This document shows, piece after piece, positions 25,531 to 32,883 of a stretch of DNA of 32,883 nt. Every line of letters begins with the position of its first letter. Position 1 is the stretch's first letter. The notes below the pieces were generated by a model that was given only the letters and a program-made list of their open reading frames with translations, had not been told where the DNA came from and made no database searches. This DNA comes from an uncultured Bacilli bacterium (GTDB lineage Bacteria; Bacillota_I; Bacilli_A; RF39; UBA660), in the NCBI GenBank assembly GCA_948999435.1, contig CARJCM010000009.1, forward strand, positions 1 to 32,883. The letters run 5' to 3'. Made by a program: the position numbers and the translations under genes.

Positions 25531-25615
25531 AAAATCAGTTGAGAAATAAAATAGAGATAATCTTGCCAGAAATAGTAGCAGATAGAAGTCAGTGTTAAAA
25601 ACTGATTTTTTATTT
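25531..25615 (+). terminator. terminator with an alternative long-range hairpin
   Basis: AGTCAGT (25587-25593) pairs with ACTGATT (25601-25607, one G-T), followed by a run of T: a plain terminator. The same right arm is also perfectly complementary over 10 bases to AAAATCAGTT (25531-25540) against AACTGATTTT (25600-25609). The two folds exclude each other, as in attenuators, although both keep the T-run. It lies between the unknown gene and the cadC promoter. Confidence 0.6.
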
Positions 25616-25625
25616 GGAAAAAATA

Positions 25626-25678
25626 TTGACTTATTTTTAATTTGAGAATATAATTTAATATATGAACAGATATTCATA
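25626..25678 (+). promoter_or_regulatory. cadC-cadA promoter and ArsR/SmtB operator
   Basis: TTGACT (25626-25631), 17 bp, TATAAT (25649-25654). The transcription start, near 25661, lies in an inverted repeat TATGAA-N6-TTCATA (25661-25678), which fits the TGAA/TTCA operator type bound by CadC/CzrA/SmtB repressors. Metal binding should release the repressor. Confidence 0.85.
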
Positions 25679-25695
25679 CGAAAGGAAGATAAAAA

Positions 25696-26046
25696 ATGAG
25701 TGAATGTACTTGTGGATGTTGTATCAATGCAGAACTTGCAAAAAAAGTTAAAAATAAAATGATAAGTGATGAAATATTATTTGATATAGCAGAGGTTTTT
25801 AAAATATTTGGAGATAGTACGAGAATGAAGATTATATATGCTTTAAAATTAAGTGAACTCTGTGTTTGTGATTTGGCATTTATAACTAATAGTACCCAAT
25901 CGGCTATATCACATCAGCTTAGAATTTTAAAACAAGCTAAACTTGTAAAGGCTCGTAAAGAAGGAAAAGTAGTTTATTATAGTCTAAAGGATGAGCATAT
26001 TATTAAATTATTTGAGATAGGACGTGAACATGTTGAAGAATTATAA
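25696..26046 (+). CDS. ArsR/SmtB family metal-sensing repressor (CadC-like)
   Basis: A 116-residue winged-helix repressor. It carries the CadC-type alpha3 metal site ELCVCDLA (Cys56, Cys58) and an N-terminal cysteine cluster (Cys4, Cys6, Cys8, Cys9), the thiolate set that binds Cd, Pb or Zn in CadC. The recognition helix region is STQSAISHQLRILKQAKLV, and GKVVYYSL is the wing. It is the first gene of a two-gene operon with a metal ATPase whose start lies inside its 3' end. Its operator is the palindrome at 25661. The exact metal is not decided by sequence. Confidence 0.92.
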   Translation: MSECTCGCCINAELAKKVKNKMISDEILFDIAEVFKIFGDSTRMKIIYALKLSELCVCDLAFITNSTQSAISHQLRILKQAKLVKARKEGKVVYYSLKDEHIIKLFEIGREHVEEL

Positions 26047-28054
26047 ATACTATTTAGAAAATTTGGATTGTGCTAATTGTGCAAAGAAAATAGAAAATAC
26101 TATTAGTAAAAGTAAAGGGTTTAAAGATGTAGTTGTTAATTTTAATACTTTAACTTTAAGTTTTAAATCTGATTTAGATGAACCATTTAAAGAAGTAGTT
26201 AGAATAATTAAAAAAATAGAACCAGATACTAGAGTCTATCAAGAAAAAAATAATAATACAAAGAATGATTATGAACTTGTAAGACTTATACTAGCTATTA
26301 TTACTTTAGGGTTATCTTTATTAATTAAAATAAATATTATAAGTGATATACTTCTTATTGTTTCTTATGGGTTATTATTATATAAAACTATGATTAAAGC
26401 ATTAAAAAAAATAATTAAATCACATAATATTGATGAAAATTTACTTATAACTATTTCAGGGATAGGGGCTTATATTTTAGGAGAACATATGGAAGGCTTA
26501 ATGGTTATTATGCTATATGTTATAGGTAAAATATTAGAAGAAAAAGCAGTTAATAAAAGTAGAAGAGGAATAGAAGAATTACTTTCTTTAAAAGTAGAGA
26601 AAGCTAATTTAAAAGTAAATGATGCAATTAAAGAAGTTAAATCAGAAGAACTTAATATTGGAGATATAATTGTAGTTAGAAAAGGTGAATCAATACCTGT
26701 TGATGGTGTAGTAACTAAAGGAGAAACAATGCTTGATACTTCTAGCTTAATGGGTGAGGCGGCTTTTCAAAACATAAAAGAAGGAGATAAAGTATTATCT
26801 GGTTCTATTAATAAGGGGGAAGTAATTTTAATAGAAGTTACACATAAATATGTTGATAGTACCATATATAAAATACTTGATTTAACTATTAATGCAACAA
26901 ATAATAAAGCTAAAACAGAAACGAGAGTTTCAAAAATTGCAAGTTTTTATACACCAATAGTTTTGTTAATAGCTATTTTAATTAGTGTTATATTACCATT
27001 ATTTTTTGATGTAAGTTTTAATGATGCAATTTATAGAGCTTTAACATTTTTAGTTATAAGTTGTCCTTGCGCAATGGCTATTTCTGTTCCTCTTAGTTAT
27101 TTTGCAGGTATTGGAATAGCTAGTAAAAATAAAATACTTGTTAAAGGTAGTAATTATTTAGATGAGGTTTTACATGTAGATAAAGTTGTATTTGATAAAA
27201 CAGGAACGCTTACATCAGGGTCTTTTCACTTAGATAAAATAAATGTTTTTGATAAAAAATATAAAAGAGAAGATATTTTAGAACTTGTAGCTTTGGGCGA
27301 ATCATATTCGACACATCCGATAGCTAAATTAATTTTAAATGAGTTTAAAAATAAATTAGATGTAAAAGTAGTTAAAGAATTTAGAGAAATAGATGGTAAA
27401 GGAATAACTTATAAAATTAATAATGATACTTTTAAAGTTGGTTCTTCTAGTTTTTGTAATACTAAAAAGGATGGAAATATATTTGTCACTATTAATGATA
27501 TATTAGTAGCTAGTTTTATATTTCAAGATAACGTTAAAGAAAATGCTCTGGATGTAGTTGAATTTTTAAGAAAAAGAAATATAGAAACTATTATGCTCAC
27601 AGGAGATAATGAATCATTTGCTAAATTAGTTAGTGAAAAAGTTAACATAGATAAATACTATGCAGAATTATTGCCAAATGAAAAGTATCTTAAATTACAA
27701 GATTTAAAAGAAGAACATCATGTTATGTTTGTAGGTGATGGTATTAATGATGCCCCTAGCTTAGCGCTTTCTAATGTTGGTGTTTCAATGGGGAGTGTAG
27801 GTTCAACTAGCGCTATAGAGGCTAGTGATATTGTAATTATGAATGATGATCTTGCTAATATTATAAATTTATTTAAAATAGCGCAAAAAACTAATTTAAT
27901 TGTTAATATGAATCTATTACTAGCTATAAGTATAAAAATATTTATTTTAGGCTTAGCAACATTTGGTCTTACTAGTATGTGGGTTGCAGTTTTTGCAGAT
28001 ACAGGGCTTACTTTAATTACAATTTTAAATAGTCTTAGAATTCTGAAGAGGTAG
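26030..28054 (+). CDS. heavy-metal P-type ATPase (CadA/ZntA-like)
   Basis: A 674-residue P1B-type ATPase that should pump Zn, Cd or Pb out of the cell. One N-terminal metal domain has LDCANC (Cys14, Cys17). Membrane helices flank the CPC metal motif (345-347, SCPCAMAISVPL). The phosphorylated Asp389 lies in DKTGTL, the HP motif in THPIAK, and the hinge is GDGINDAP (569-576). An Asp near the end (VFADTGLTL) is typical of the Zn/Cd subgroup. One oddity: the A-domain TGES loop reads MGEA (241-244), keeping only Gly and Glu. The ATG at 26030 gives a 17-base overlap with the repressor gene; an in-frame GTG at 26024 is less likely. Confidence 0.92.
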   Translation: MLKNYKYYLENLDCANCAKKIENTISKSKGFKDVVVNFNTLTLSFKSDLDEPFKEVVRIIKKIEPDTRVYQEKNNNTKNDYELVRLILAIITLGLSLLIKINIISDILLIVSYGLLLYKTMIKALKKIIKSHNIDENLLITISGIGAYILGEHMEGLMVIMLYVIGKILEEKAVNKSRRGIEELLSLKVEKANLKVNDAIKEVKSEELNIGDIIVVRKGESIPVDGVVTKGETMLDTSSLMGEAAFQNIKEGDKVLSGSINKGEVILIEVTHKYVDSTIYKILDLTINATNNKAKTETRVSKIASFYTPIVLLIAILISVILPLFFDVSFNDAIYRALTFLVISCPCAMAISVPLSYFAGIGIASKNKILVKGSNYLDEVLHVDKVVFDKTGTLTSGSFHLDKINVFDKKYKREDILELVALGESYSTHPIAKLILNEFKNKLDVKVVKEFREIDGKGITYKINNDTFKVGSSSFCNTKKDGNIFVTINDILVASFIFQDNVKENALDVVEFLRKRNIETIMLTGDNESFAKLVSEKVNIDKYYAELLPNEKYLKLQDLKEEHHVMFVGDGINDAPSLALSNVGVSMGSVGSTSAIEASDIVIMNDDLANIINLFKIAQKTNLIVNMNLLLAISIKIFILGLATFGLTSMWVAVFADTGLTLITILNSLRILKR

Positions 28055-28069
28055 AAATACTTCTTTTTT
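28045..28069 (+). terminator. cadA terminator
   Basis: GAAGAGGTA (28045-28053) pairs along its length with TACTTCTTT (28058-28066, two G-T pairs) around a GAAA tetraloop, then T residues. The stop codon is inside the hairpin. Confidence 0.8.
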
Positions 28070-28119
28070 GTTTACATTTTTTGTGTAAACTTATGGTAAT
28101 AATGATAAAAAAATTAATT

Positions 28120-28242
28120 TTACAGATTTTATAAAATCTGCTTAGCAGAAAACTAAAAATTAGTATAAGAGATTTCCAAGAAGTTAGGCAAAAATTCTTT
28201 TTAGACTAGACTAAAAGCATAAAATCTGTAATTTGCCTTTTC
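28120..28242 (+). ncRNA. candidate structured RNA or attenuator of unknown class
   Basis: A 13-base perfect closing stem, TTACAGATTTTAT (28120-28132) with ATAAAATCTGTAA (28219-28231), encloses two small hairpins: ACTAA/TTAGT (28152-28164) and CTTTTTAG/CTAAAAG (28197-28217). Competing folds are a local palindrome CAGATTTTATAAAATCTG (28123-28140) and a terminator-like AGGCAAA (28186-28192) with TTTGCCT (28232-28238) followed by TTTCTTTT. The last would form a pseudoknot with the closing stem or replace it. I match it to no known riboswitch. A small inverted-repeat element is an alternative. Confidence 0.4.
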
Positions 28243-28295
28243 TTTTATTCTTTGATAAACTTTTTTTGTTTCCGAAAGAAAGGTGGAATTAGAAT

Positions 28296-28772
28296 ATGGA
28301 AAGAGATTCTGAAAAAGATATAATAGTATCTTTTAATAATTGCGTAATTTATATGGATACTCATGAAGTATTTGATAAAGAAGCATTAGAAAGAAGCTTA
28401 GACAAACTATTTATATTACGTTTACAATCTGAGAATAGTGGGAAAATAATTAAAGGACTAAATTTTGCAAAGGAAGTTGATTTACCAATAAAAAAGGCTG
28501 TTGAAACAAGATGTTTTTTAAAAACGGAAGATGGAGAGATTATAACAGATTCTTTAGAATTAGATATTTTCTCAATTTCAGAAGCAGAAAAGATTACTGA
28601 TAGTACTGATGACAAGATAAAATGGTTAAAGTTTATGGGAGCTGATACGTCAGAAAAAAGAGAAGATATAGCCGATGGTGATGAATTATTAATGGATTTA
28701 AATAAAAGTATGAATGAATTTATTAATAGTGATGAATTTAAAAAGAAAAGTGAAAAAATAAAAGATGAATAG
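28296..28772 (+). CDS. C-terminal fragment of an Rpn/PD-(D/E)XK nuclease-transposase family protein
   Basis: A 158-residue ORF. Its second half, with DSLELDIFSISEAEK and KWLKFMGADTSEKREDIADGDELLM, resembles the C-terminal part of Rpn-family proteins (recombination-promoting nucleases, often annotated as putative transposases). The usual N-terminal part with the catalytic Asp/Glu/Lys is missing, so it is probably inactive as a nuclease or has another role. It does have a ribosome site (AAAGGTGG) about 11 bases before the ATG. The next frame begins inside its stop codon (ATGAATAG) and encodes an N-terminal Rpn piece. Confidence 0.6.
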   Translation: MERDSEKDIIVSFNNCVIYMDTHEVFDKEALERSLDKLFILRLQSENSGKIIKGLNFAKEVDLPIKKAVETRCFLKTEDGEIITDSLELDIFSISEAEKITDSTDDKIKWLKFMGADTSEKREDIADGDELLMDLNKSMNEFINSDEFKKKSEKIKDE

Positions 28773-28992
28773 TGAGAAAATATTTATACCTCTTAATGAT
28801 GATTTACTTTTTAAAGAAACTATAACTCATGAACATAATAGAAAACAATTAATTCGGTTCTTAGAGTATATAACTTTTTTTGATTGAAATACAATTATGG
28901 ATAATTTAAGAGTAAAGTATGAAAGTGTTTTAGATAAAACTAAGTATACAGACAAAGCAATGAGAGGAGATGTAGAAGCATTAAAAAATTAA
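28765..28992 (+). pseudogene. N-terminal fragment of an Rpn-family gene, interrupted by TGA
   Basis: From the ATG at 28765 the frame reads FIPLNDDLLFKETITHEHNR ... FLEYITFFD, hits TGA at 28885-28887, then continues NLRVKYESVLDKTKYTDKA and MRGDVEALKN to TAA at 28990. This is the typical N-terminal Rpn/PD-(D/E)XK sequence, cut off just after the conserved MRGDV block and before most of the nuclease core. It is a pseudogene both by the nonsense codon and by the missing 3' part. Confidence 0.75.
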
Positions 28993-29010
28993 TTCTCTTT
29001 TAAAAAGCGT

Positions 29011-29048
29011 AAAAAGTGTAAAGAATGTGGCTTTATACTTTTTTTTAT
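29011..29048 (+). terminator. terminator before parC
   Basis: AAAAAGTGTAAAG (29011-29023) pairs with CTTTATACTTTTT (29031-29043, one G-T), followed by more T residues. It isolates parC from the pseudogene region. Confidence 0.8.
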
Positions 29049-29056
29049 GGTAGAAT
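29048..29056 (+). promoter_or_regulatory. extended -10 of parC
   Basis: TGG directly followed by TAGAAT (29051-29056). The -35 position falls in the terminator arm and is poor. A GGAAGGTGAG ribosome site precedes the ATG. Confidence 0.45.
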
Positions 29057-29074
29057 AATGGAAGGTGAGTATAA

Positions 29075-31570
29075 ATGGAAGATGTACTAAAAAGAATTGA
29101 AGATTATGCTTTAGAAGAAATTATGGGTGAAAGATTTGGTTCTTATGCTAAAGAAATAATTCAAGATAGAGCCATACCTGATGTACGTGATGGATTAAAA
29201 CCGGTGCAAAGAAGAATTTTATTTGCAATGTATAAAGCAGGTTGGACTTATGATAAAAAGTATGTTAAATGTGCTGCGACAGTTGGAGATGTTTTAGGTA
29301 AATACCATCCACATGGTGATTCTTCAGTGTATGATGCAATGGTACGTATGAGTCAGTGGTGGAAACAAAATGCCATCTTAGTCGATATGAAAGGTAATAA
29401 TGGTTCGATGGATGGCGATGGAGCTGCTGCTTATCGTTATACAGAAGCAAGATTATCAAAAATTAGTAATGAACTTTTGGGAGATTTAGATAAAAATACT
29501 GTTAAATGGGCACCTAACTTTGATGATAGATTATTAGAACCTACTGTATTACCTGCTAAGTTTCCAAATTTACTAGTTAATGGAACAATGGGTATTAGTG
29601 CGGGGTATGCTACAAATATTCCACCTCATAATTTAGGAGAAATCATCGATGCTACAATTAAAAGAATTGATTCACCTAATTGTTATTTGGATACTATTTT
29701 AGATATTGTAAAAGGACCTGATTTTCCAACTGGGGGTATTGCTTGTGGAATTGATGGGATTAGAGAAGCTTTTAAAACAGGTAAAGGTAGAGTAATTGTT
29801 AGATGTAAATATGATGTTCAAAAAGAAAAAGGAAAAGAAAAAATAGTTATTACAGAAATACCTTATGATGTTAATAAAGCATTATTAGTAAATAGAATAG
29901 ACGCAATTAGAATTGATAAAAAAATAGATGGTATGGCAGAAGTTCGTGATGAATCAGATAGAGAAGGTTTGCGTATTGTTATTGATTTAAAAGCAGGAGC
30001 TAATCGGGATTTAGTACTTAATTATTTATTTAAAAATACTGATTTACAAATATCTTATAATTATAATATGGTGGCTATTGTTAATAGAGTTCCTAAAACT
30101 TTGGGGATTTTAGAAATACTTGATGCTTATATAGCTCATCAAAGAGAAGTAATTACAGAACGTACTAAGTTTGATTTAGCACAATATGAAAAAAGAATGC
30201 ATATTGTGGAAGGTTTAATTAAATGCTTATCAATTCTTGATGAAGTTATTAAAGTTATTAGAGCTAGTAAAAATAAAAGTGATGCCATAAATAATTTAGT
30301 TAAAGAATTTGATTTTTCAGGAGAACAAGCTAAAGCAATTGTCGAATTACAATTATATCGTTTAACTAATACTGATGTTGTGGAATTACAAGAAGAAATG
30401 GAAAAATTAAAAAAACTAATTGAAGGATTAAAAGCTATTTTAAGTGATGAAGAAGTTTTAAAATATGTAATGAAAAAAGAGCTTAAAATACTAAAAAAAG
30501 AATATGAAATTCCTAGAAGAACTCAAATAGAAGAAAAGATTCAAGAAATAAAACTTGATATGAAAGAAATGATTCCAAAAGAAAATGTAGTCGTAGTTGT
30601 TACTAATGAAGGATATGTAAAAAGAGTTAGTAGTAAAAGTTATGCGGCTAGTACAGAAGATACAACTCTAAAACCAGGTGATTTTGTAACAGGTTTATAT
30701 GAATGTACAACGTTAGATACTATTATGATATTTACAAATTTAGGTAATTATTTATTTATTCCAGTTTATAAAATTCCAGAAATGAAATGGAAAGAACTTG
30801 GAAAACATGTTAATAATGTGGTTATGCTTAATACTGATGAAAAAGTTATCGCTTCATTTATTTATAATAAAAAAGATACTTTAGTATTTGCTAGTAAACT
30901 TGGTATGGCTAAGAGAACTAAAATGGTTGATTATGAAGTAGCTAGATGTACTAAACCAATGGTAGCAATGAAACTTAAAAGTGATGATGAACTTGTTAAT
31001 GTGGAAACTGATACAGGTAATATAGTTTTAGTAAGTGAAAATGGTTATTATCTAAACTTTAAATCAGAAGAACTTCCAATAGTGGGAGCAAAAGCTAGTG
31101 GAGTAAAAGGAATAAACTTAAAAGATGATATACTTGTTAGTTTAACTACTTATAATGAAAAACAAGAATATATTACTTTATTTACGGATAATAAGACTGC
31201 TAAAAGAATTAAAATGACTGATTTAGAAAGTCACTCTAGAGCTAAAAAAGGTAGTACAATTTTAAAGAAAACAAAAACTGTTACTTATAAAGTATTAAAT
31301 GCTTTTGCAACATCGGCAAGAGATTTAGTATTAACTAAGGCTGATAGTGAAATTAATATTTTTAAGAATAGTGATATTACAATTATGGATTTAGCTTCTA
31401 CTGGTTCAAGTATTAGTAAATATAAACTTGATTTAGCAAGAAAAGTTTCAATTAAAGAGAGTGTTAAAGAAGATAAAGAAATAAAACAAGAAGATGTAAA
31501 CCAAGAACAAATCCAAGAAGAACCAAAAGCTATGTCAATGGATGATTTTCTAGATGATTTTAAAATTTAA
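29075..31570 (+). CDS. parC: DNA topoisomerase IV subunit A
   Basis: An 831-residue DNA-breaking subunit that works with ParE to unlink chromosomes. The winged-helix domain has RDGLKPVQRRILFAM, the quinolone region HPHGDSSVYDAMVRMSQ (Ser83 and Asp87 at the S. aureus GrlA Ser80 and Glu84 positions) and the active-site Tyr122 in RYTEARLS. The C-terminal part forms the beta-pinwheel with only a degenerate GyrA box (SRAKKGSTIL), which favours ParC over GyrA. An acidic Glu/Gln-rich tail ends it. Asp at the Glu84 position is more GyrA-like but conservative. Length is normal. Confidence 0.93.
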   Translation: MEDVLKRIEDYALEEIMGERFGSYAKEIIQDRAIPDVRDGLKPVQRRILFAMYKAGWTYDKKYVKCAATVGDVLGKYHPHGDSSVYDAMVRMSQWWKQNAILVDMKGNNGSMDGDGAAAYRYTEARLSKISNELLGDLDKNTVKWAPNFDDRLLEPTVLPAKFPNLLVNGTMGISAGYATNIPPHNLGEIIDATIKRIDSPNCYLDTILDIVKGPDFPTGGIACGIDGIREAFKTGKGRVIVRCKYDVQKEKGKEKIVITEIPYDVNKALLVNRIDAIRIDKKIDGMAEVRDESDREGLRIVIDLKAGANRDLVLNYLFKNTDLQISYNYNMVAIVNRVPKTLGILEILDAYIAHQREVITERTKFDLAQYEKRMHIVEGLIKCLSILDEVIKVIRASKNKSDAINNLVKEFDFSGEQAKAIVELQLYRLTNTDVVELQEEMEKLKKLIEGLKAILSDEEVLKYVMKKELKILKKEYEIPRRTQIEEKIQEIKLDMKEMIPKENVVVVVTNEGYVKRVSSKSYAASTEDTTLKPGDFVTGLYECTTLDTIMIFTNLGNYLFIPVYKIPEMKWKELGKHVNNVVMLNTDEKVIASFIYNKKDTLVFASKLGMAKRTKMVDYEVARCTKPMVAMKLKSDDELVNVETDTGNIVLVSENGYYLNFKSEELPIVGAKASGVKGINLKDDILVSLTTYNEKQEYITLFTDNKTAKRIKMTDLESHSRAKKGSTILKKTKTVTYKVLNAFATSARDLVLTKADSEINIFKNSDITIMDLASTGSSISKYKLDLARKVSIKESVKEDKEIKQEDVNQEQIQEEPKAMSMDDFLDDFKI

Positions 31571-31594
31571 TAAGGAGTAATCCTTATTTTTTTT
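31569..31594 (+). terminator. parC terminator
   Basis: AATAAGGA (31569-31576) and TCCTTATT (31581-31588) with loop GTAA, followed by a T-run. The stop codon overlaps the left arm. Confidence 0.88.
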
Positions 31595-31637
31595 ATAAAA
31601 GAAATGTTAACTAAAATCACAAATTATGACTATTATA

Positions 31638-31666
31638 TTGAATTTTTATCAATAATATTATATACT
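31638..31666 (+). promoter_or_regulatory. promoter of the surface protein gene
   Basis: TTGAAT (31638-31643), 17 bp, TATACT (31661-31666). It implies a leader of about 115 bases before the ATG at 31790. No folded element is obvious in the leader. Confidence 0.65.
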
Positions 31667-31789
31667 AGAAATATACAATATAAAAATATGAGTTAATGTT
31701 GGTAATATAGAACTTTTGATATGTTTTGTCGAATGTAATGAAATTATATAAGTATTGTATTAAAATGGTTAGAGTAAAGGAAGAATATT

Positions 31790-32883
31790 ATGAATAATAA
31801 GAATAAAACATTAATAATGGTAGTGGGAATACTTTTAGTAATAGTGGTAGGAGTATCATTCGCTTATTTTTTAGTAAGTGTAAATATTAATGGAGAAGGG
31901 TCAAGTACAGATATTGGAACAGGAACACTTCCATTAGTACAATATGATGCAGGAGATAGTATTTTATCAAAAGATGGATTTATACCAAATGATGTAATAA
32001 CTAAATCTTTTAAAGTTATAATAACACCAACTAAAGATATAAAAGAAATAACTTATAGAATATATTTAGATATAACAGATAATACTTTTGTTAAATGCAC
32101 TGATGATAATTATGATGAAGCAACAAATCTATGTGAAAAAGATGCTAATGAATTAGTTTATAGATTAAAAGATAGTAATGGAGATGTTATAAAAGAAGGA
32201 GATTTAACTGGAAGTAATGGACAAATAGAAATAGTAAGAGAAACTAAAACACAAGATGTAAGAACAGAATATGAATATACAATTGAAATAGAATTTGTTG
32301 ATACTAATAAAGATCAAAATCATAATGCTAATAAAACTTTTAATGGTGAAATAAAAGTAGAATTTGCAGAAAAAGCAAAAACAATTGAAGAAATTATAGC
32401 AACATTAAATCCAAAAGATACAACACCAGATTTTAGTCAGATAGCTGATTCTGATGAGGGAGTATACAAAGTAGAGGATGGAATGTATGGAGATTACAGT
32501 TATTATTGGAGAGGAGCAGTAACAAACAACTATGTAAAGTTTGCTAATAAGTGTTGGAGAATTATCAGAATCAATGGCGATAAGACAATGCGATTGATTT
32601 ATGATGGGTCTACATGTCATGCAAACGGAACAAATACAGCGGAAAGTATAGCAGTAACAGGCCAAGCATATAATTCAAGTTATAATCAATCATATTATGT
32701 AGGATGGACTTATAGTTCAGCACAAAGGCCATCAACAGCAAATCCACAAACAGGAGGAACAGCGTCAAATGCAAAAACACAATTAGAGTCATGGTATGCA
32801 AGCAATATAGGAAATAATACAACATATTCATCAAAGATAGCAGATGGAAAATATTGTAATGATAGAAATGTAGCATCAGGGTA
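31790..32883 (+). CDS. membrane-anchored surface protein, 3' end outside the window
   Basis: The open frame runs off the right edge after 364 codons. An N-terminal hydrophobic segment (about 8-30, TLIMVVGILLVIVVGVSFAY) with the VSFAYF ending resembles TasA/camelysin-type or signal-anchor leaders. Residues about 35-205 form a beta-rich stalk; from about 220 a second domain begins with YYWRGAVTNNYVKF and CWRIIRINGDKTMRLIYDG, followed by a Ser/Thr/Asn-rich stretch. I have seen this second domain type in many copies in uncultured gut Bacillota; the function is unknown. The ATG follows AAAGGAAG. Codon choice shifts between stalk and second domain (more C-ending codons). Confidence 0.75.
   Translation, partial: MNNKNKTLIMVVGILLVIVVGVSFAYFLVSVNINGEGSSTDIGTGTLPLVQYDAGDSILSKDGFIPNDVITKSFKVIITPTKDIKEITYRIYLDITDNTFVKCTDDNYDEATNLCEKDANELVYRLKDSNGDVIKEGDLTGSNGQIEIVRETKTQDVRTEYEYTIEIEFVDTNKDQNHNANKTFNGEIKVEFAEKAKTIEEIIATLNPKDTTPDFSQIADSDEGVYKVEDGMYGDYSYYWRGAVTNNYVKFANKCWRIIRINGDKTMRLIYDGSTCHANGTNTAESIAVTGQAYNSSYNQSYYVGWTYSSAQRPSTANPQTGGTASNAKTQLESWYASNIGNNTTYSSKIADGKYCNDRNVASG

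Noticed and set aside
28120..28242. 6S RNA, SRP RNA or a known riboswitch at this place
   Set aside because: I see no SRP core motif, no 6S central bubble layout, and no conserved core of a riboswitch class I know. Left as unknown.
29320..29335. Quinolone-resistance change in ParC (Asp87 for Glu)
   Set aside because: The resistance-critical Ser83 is intact and Asp is a conservative residue normal for GyrA at this position.
22749..31570. Calling the topoisomerase pair gyrB and gyrA
   Set aside because: TKGKLGT, HIQILLLTFFYR and the KVEPRKEWIEENI ending in the B subunit, and the lack of a real GyrA box in the A subunit, fit topoisomerase IV (ParE/ParC).
31727..31733. TGTCGAA, a match to the Spo0A box
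   Set aside because: A single 7-base match in AT-rich DNA, downstream of the promoter, with no sporulation gene in the window. Too weak to call.
32405..32876. Minus-strand frames opposite the surface protein
   Set aside because: They mirror the strong codon pattern of the plus-strand surface gene and have no ribosome site or family likeness.
1..32883. CRISPR arrays, rRNA and tRNA genes
   Set aside because: No regularly spaced direct repeats, no rRNA-like sequence and no tRNA cloverleaf or T-loop (GGTTCGA) pattern were seen.

Overview
The window is AT-rich, densely coded DNA from a low-GC member of the Bacillota (Firmicutes). The evidence is the rsmC-like/rpoB/rpoC order, the Bacillus-type helicase-loader pair dnaB-dnaI, a T-box in front of a dimeric-type glyS, a SAM-I riboswitch in front of metK, and topoisomerase IV genes of the Bacillus type. 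Trp is written TGG throughout the intact genes and TGA serves as a stop in two of them, so this is the standard bacterial code (11), not the Mycoplasma code. The surface protein at the right edge recalls families I associate with uncultured gut Bacilli (RF39/Erysipelotrichia-like genomes). That placement is a guess from memory.

Layout. 1-740: a broken IS4-type transposase (minus strand) and inverted repeats, where rplJ-rplL would be expected. 817-8988: rsmC-like methyltransferase, rpoB and rpoC; the rpoB promoter lies across the methyltransferase stop codon. 9.0-12.6 kb: a Fic protein, two unrecognised helical proteins and an anchored Ig-like protein, instead of the usual rpsL-rpsG-fusA-tuf block. 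12.6-15.6 kb: two RNA-controlled genes, T-box-glyS and SAM-I-metK. 15.6-16.7 kb: a membrane-anchored unknown protein overlapping a DUF1292 protein. 16.7-18.25 kb: a toxin-antitoxin operon with a palindromic operator; the antitoxin is fused to an ImmA/IrrE-type metallopeptidase. 18.3-20.5 kb: dnaB-dnaI. 20.5-22.7 kb: a membrane-anchored thioredoxin-fold protein (minus strand) divergent from a helical unknown. 22.7-31.6 kb: parE and parC, separated by 4.4 kb holding an unknown gene, a cadC-cadA metal sensor/efflux pair, a possible structured RNA and two fragments of Rpn-family (PD-(D/E)XK) genes. 31.6 kb to the end: an unfinished anchored surface protein.

Transcription signals are unusually readable. 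Many promoters are TTGACA-like/17 bp/TATAAT-like, often with an extended -10 (TGn), and most genes end in AT-rich hairpins followed by a T-run. Several of these hairpins use the same AGAAAG/CTTTCT stem.

Points most worth a second look: a very short T-box Stem I whose size is limited by its own promoter; RpoB residues at two classical rifamycin-resistance positions; the toxin/HTH-metallopeptidase operon with its operator and a seven-codon leader ORF; the folded region at 28120-28242; and the altered TGES loop of the metal ATPase.
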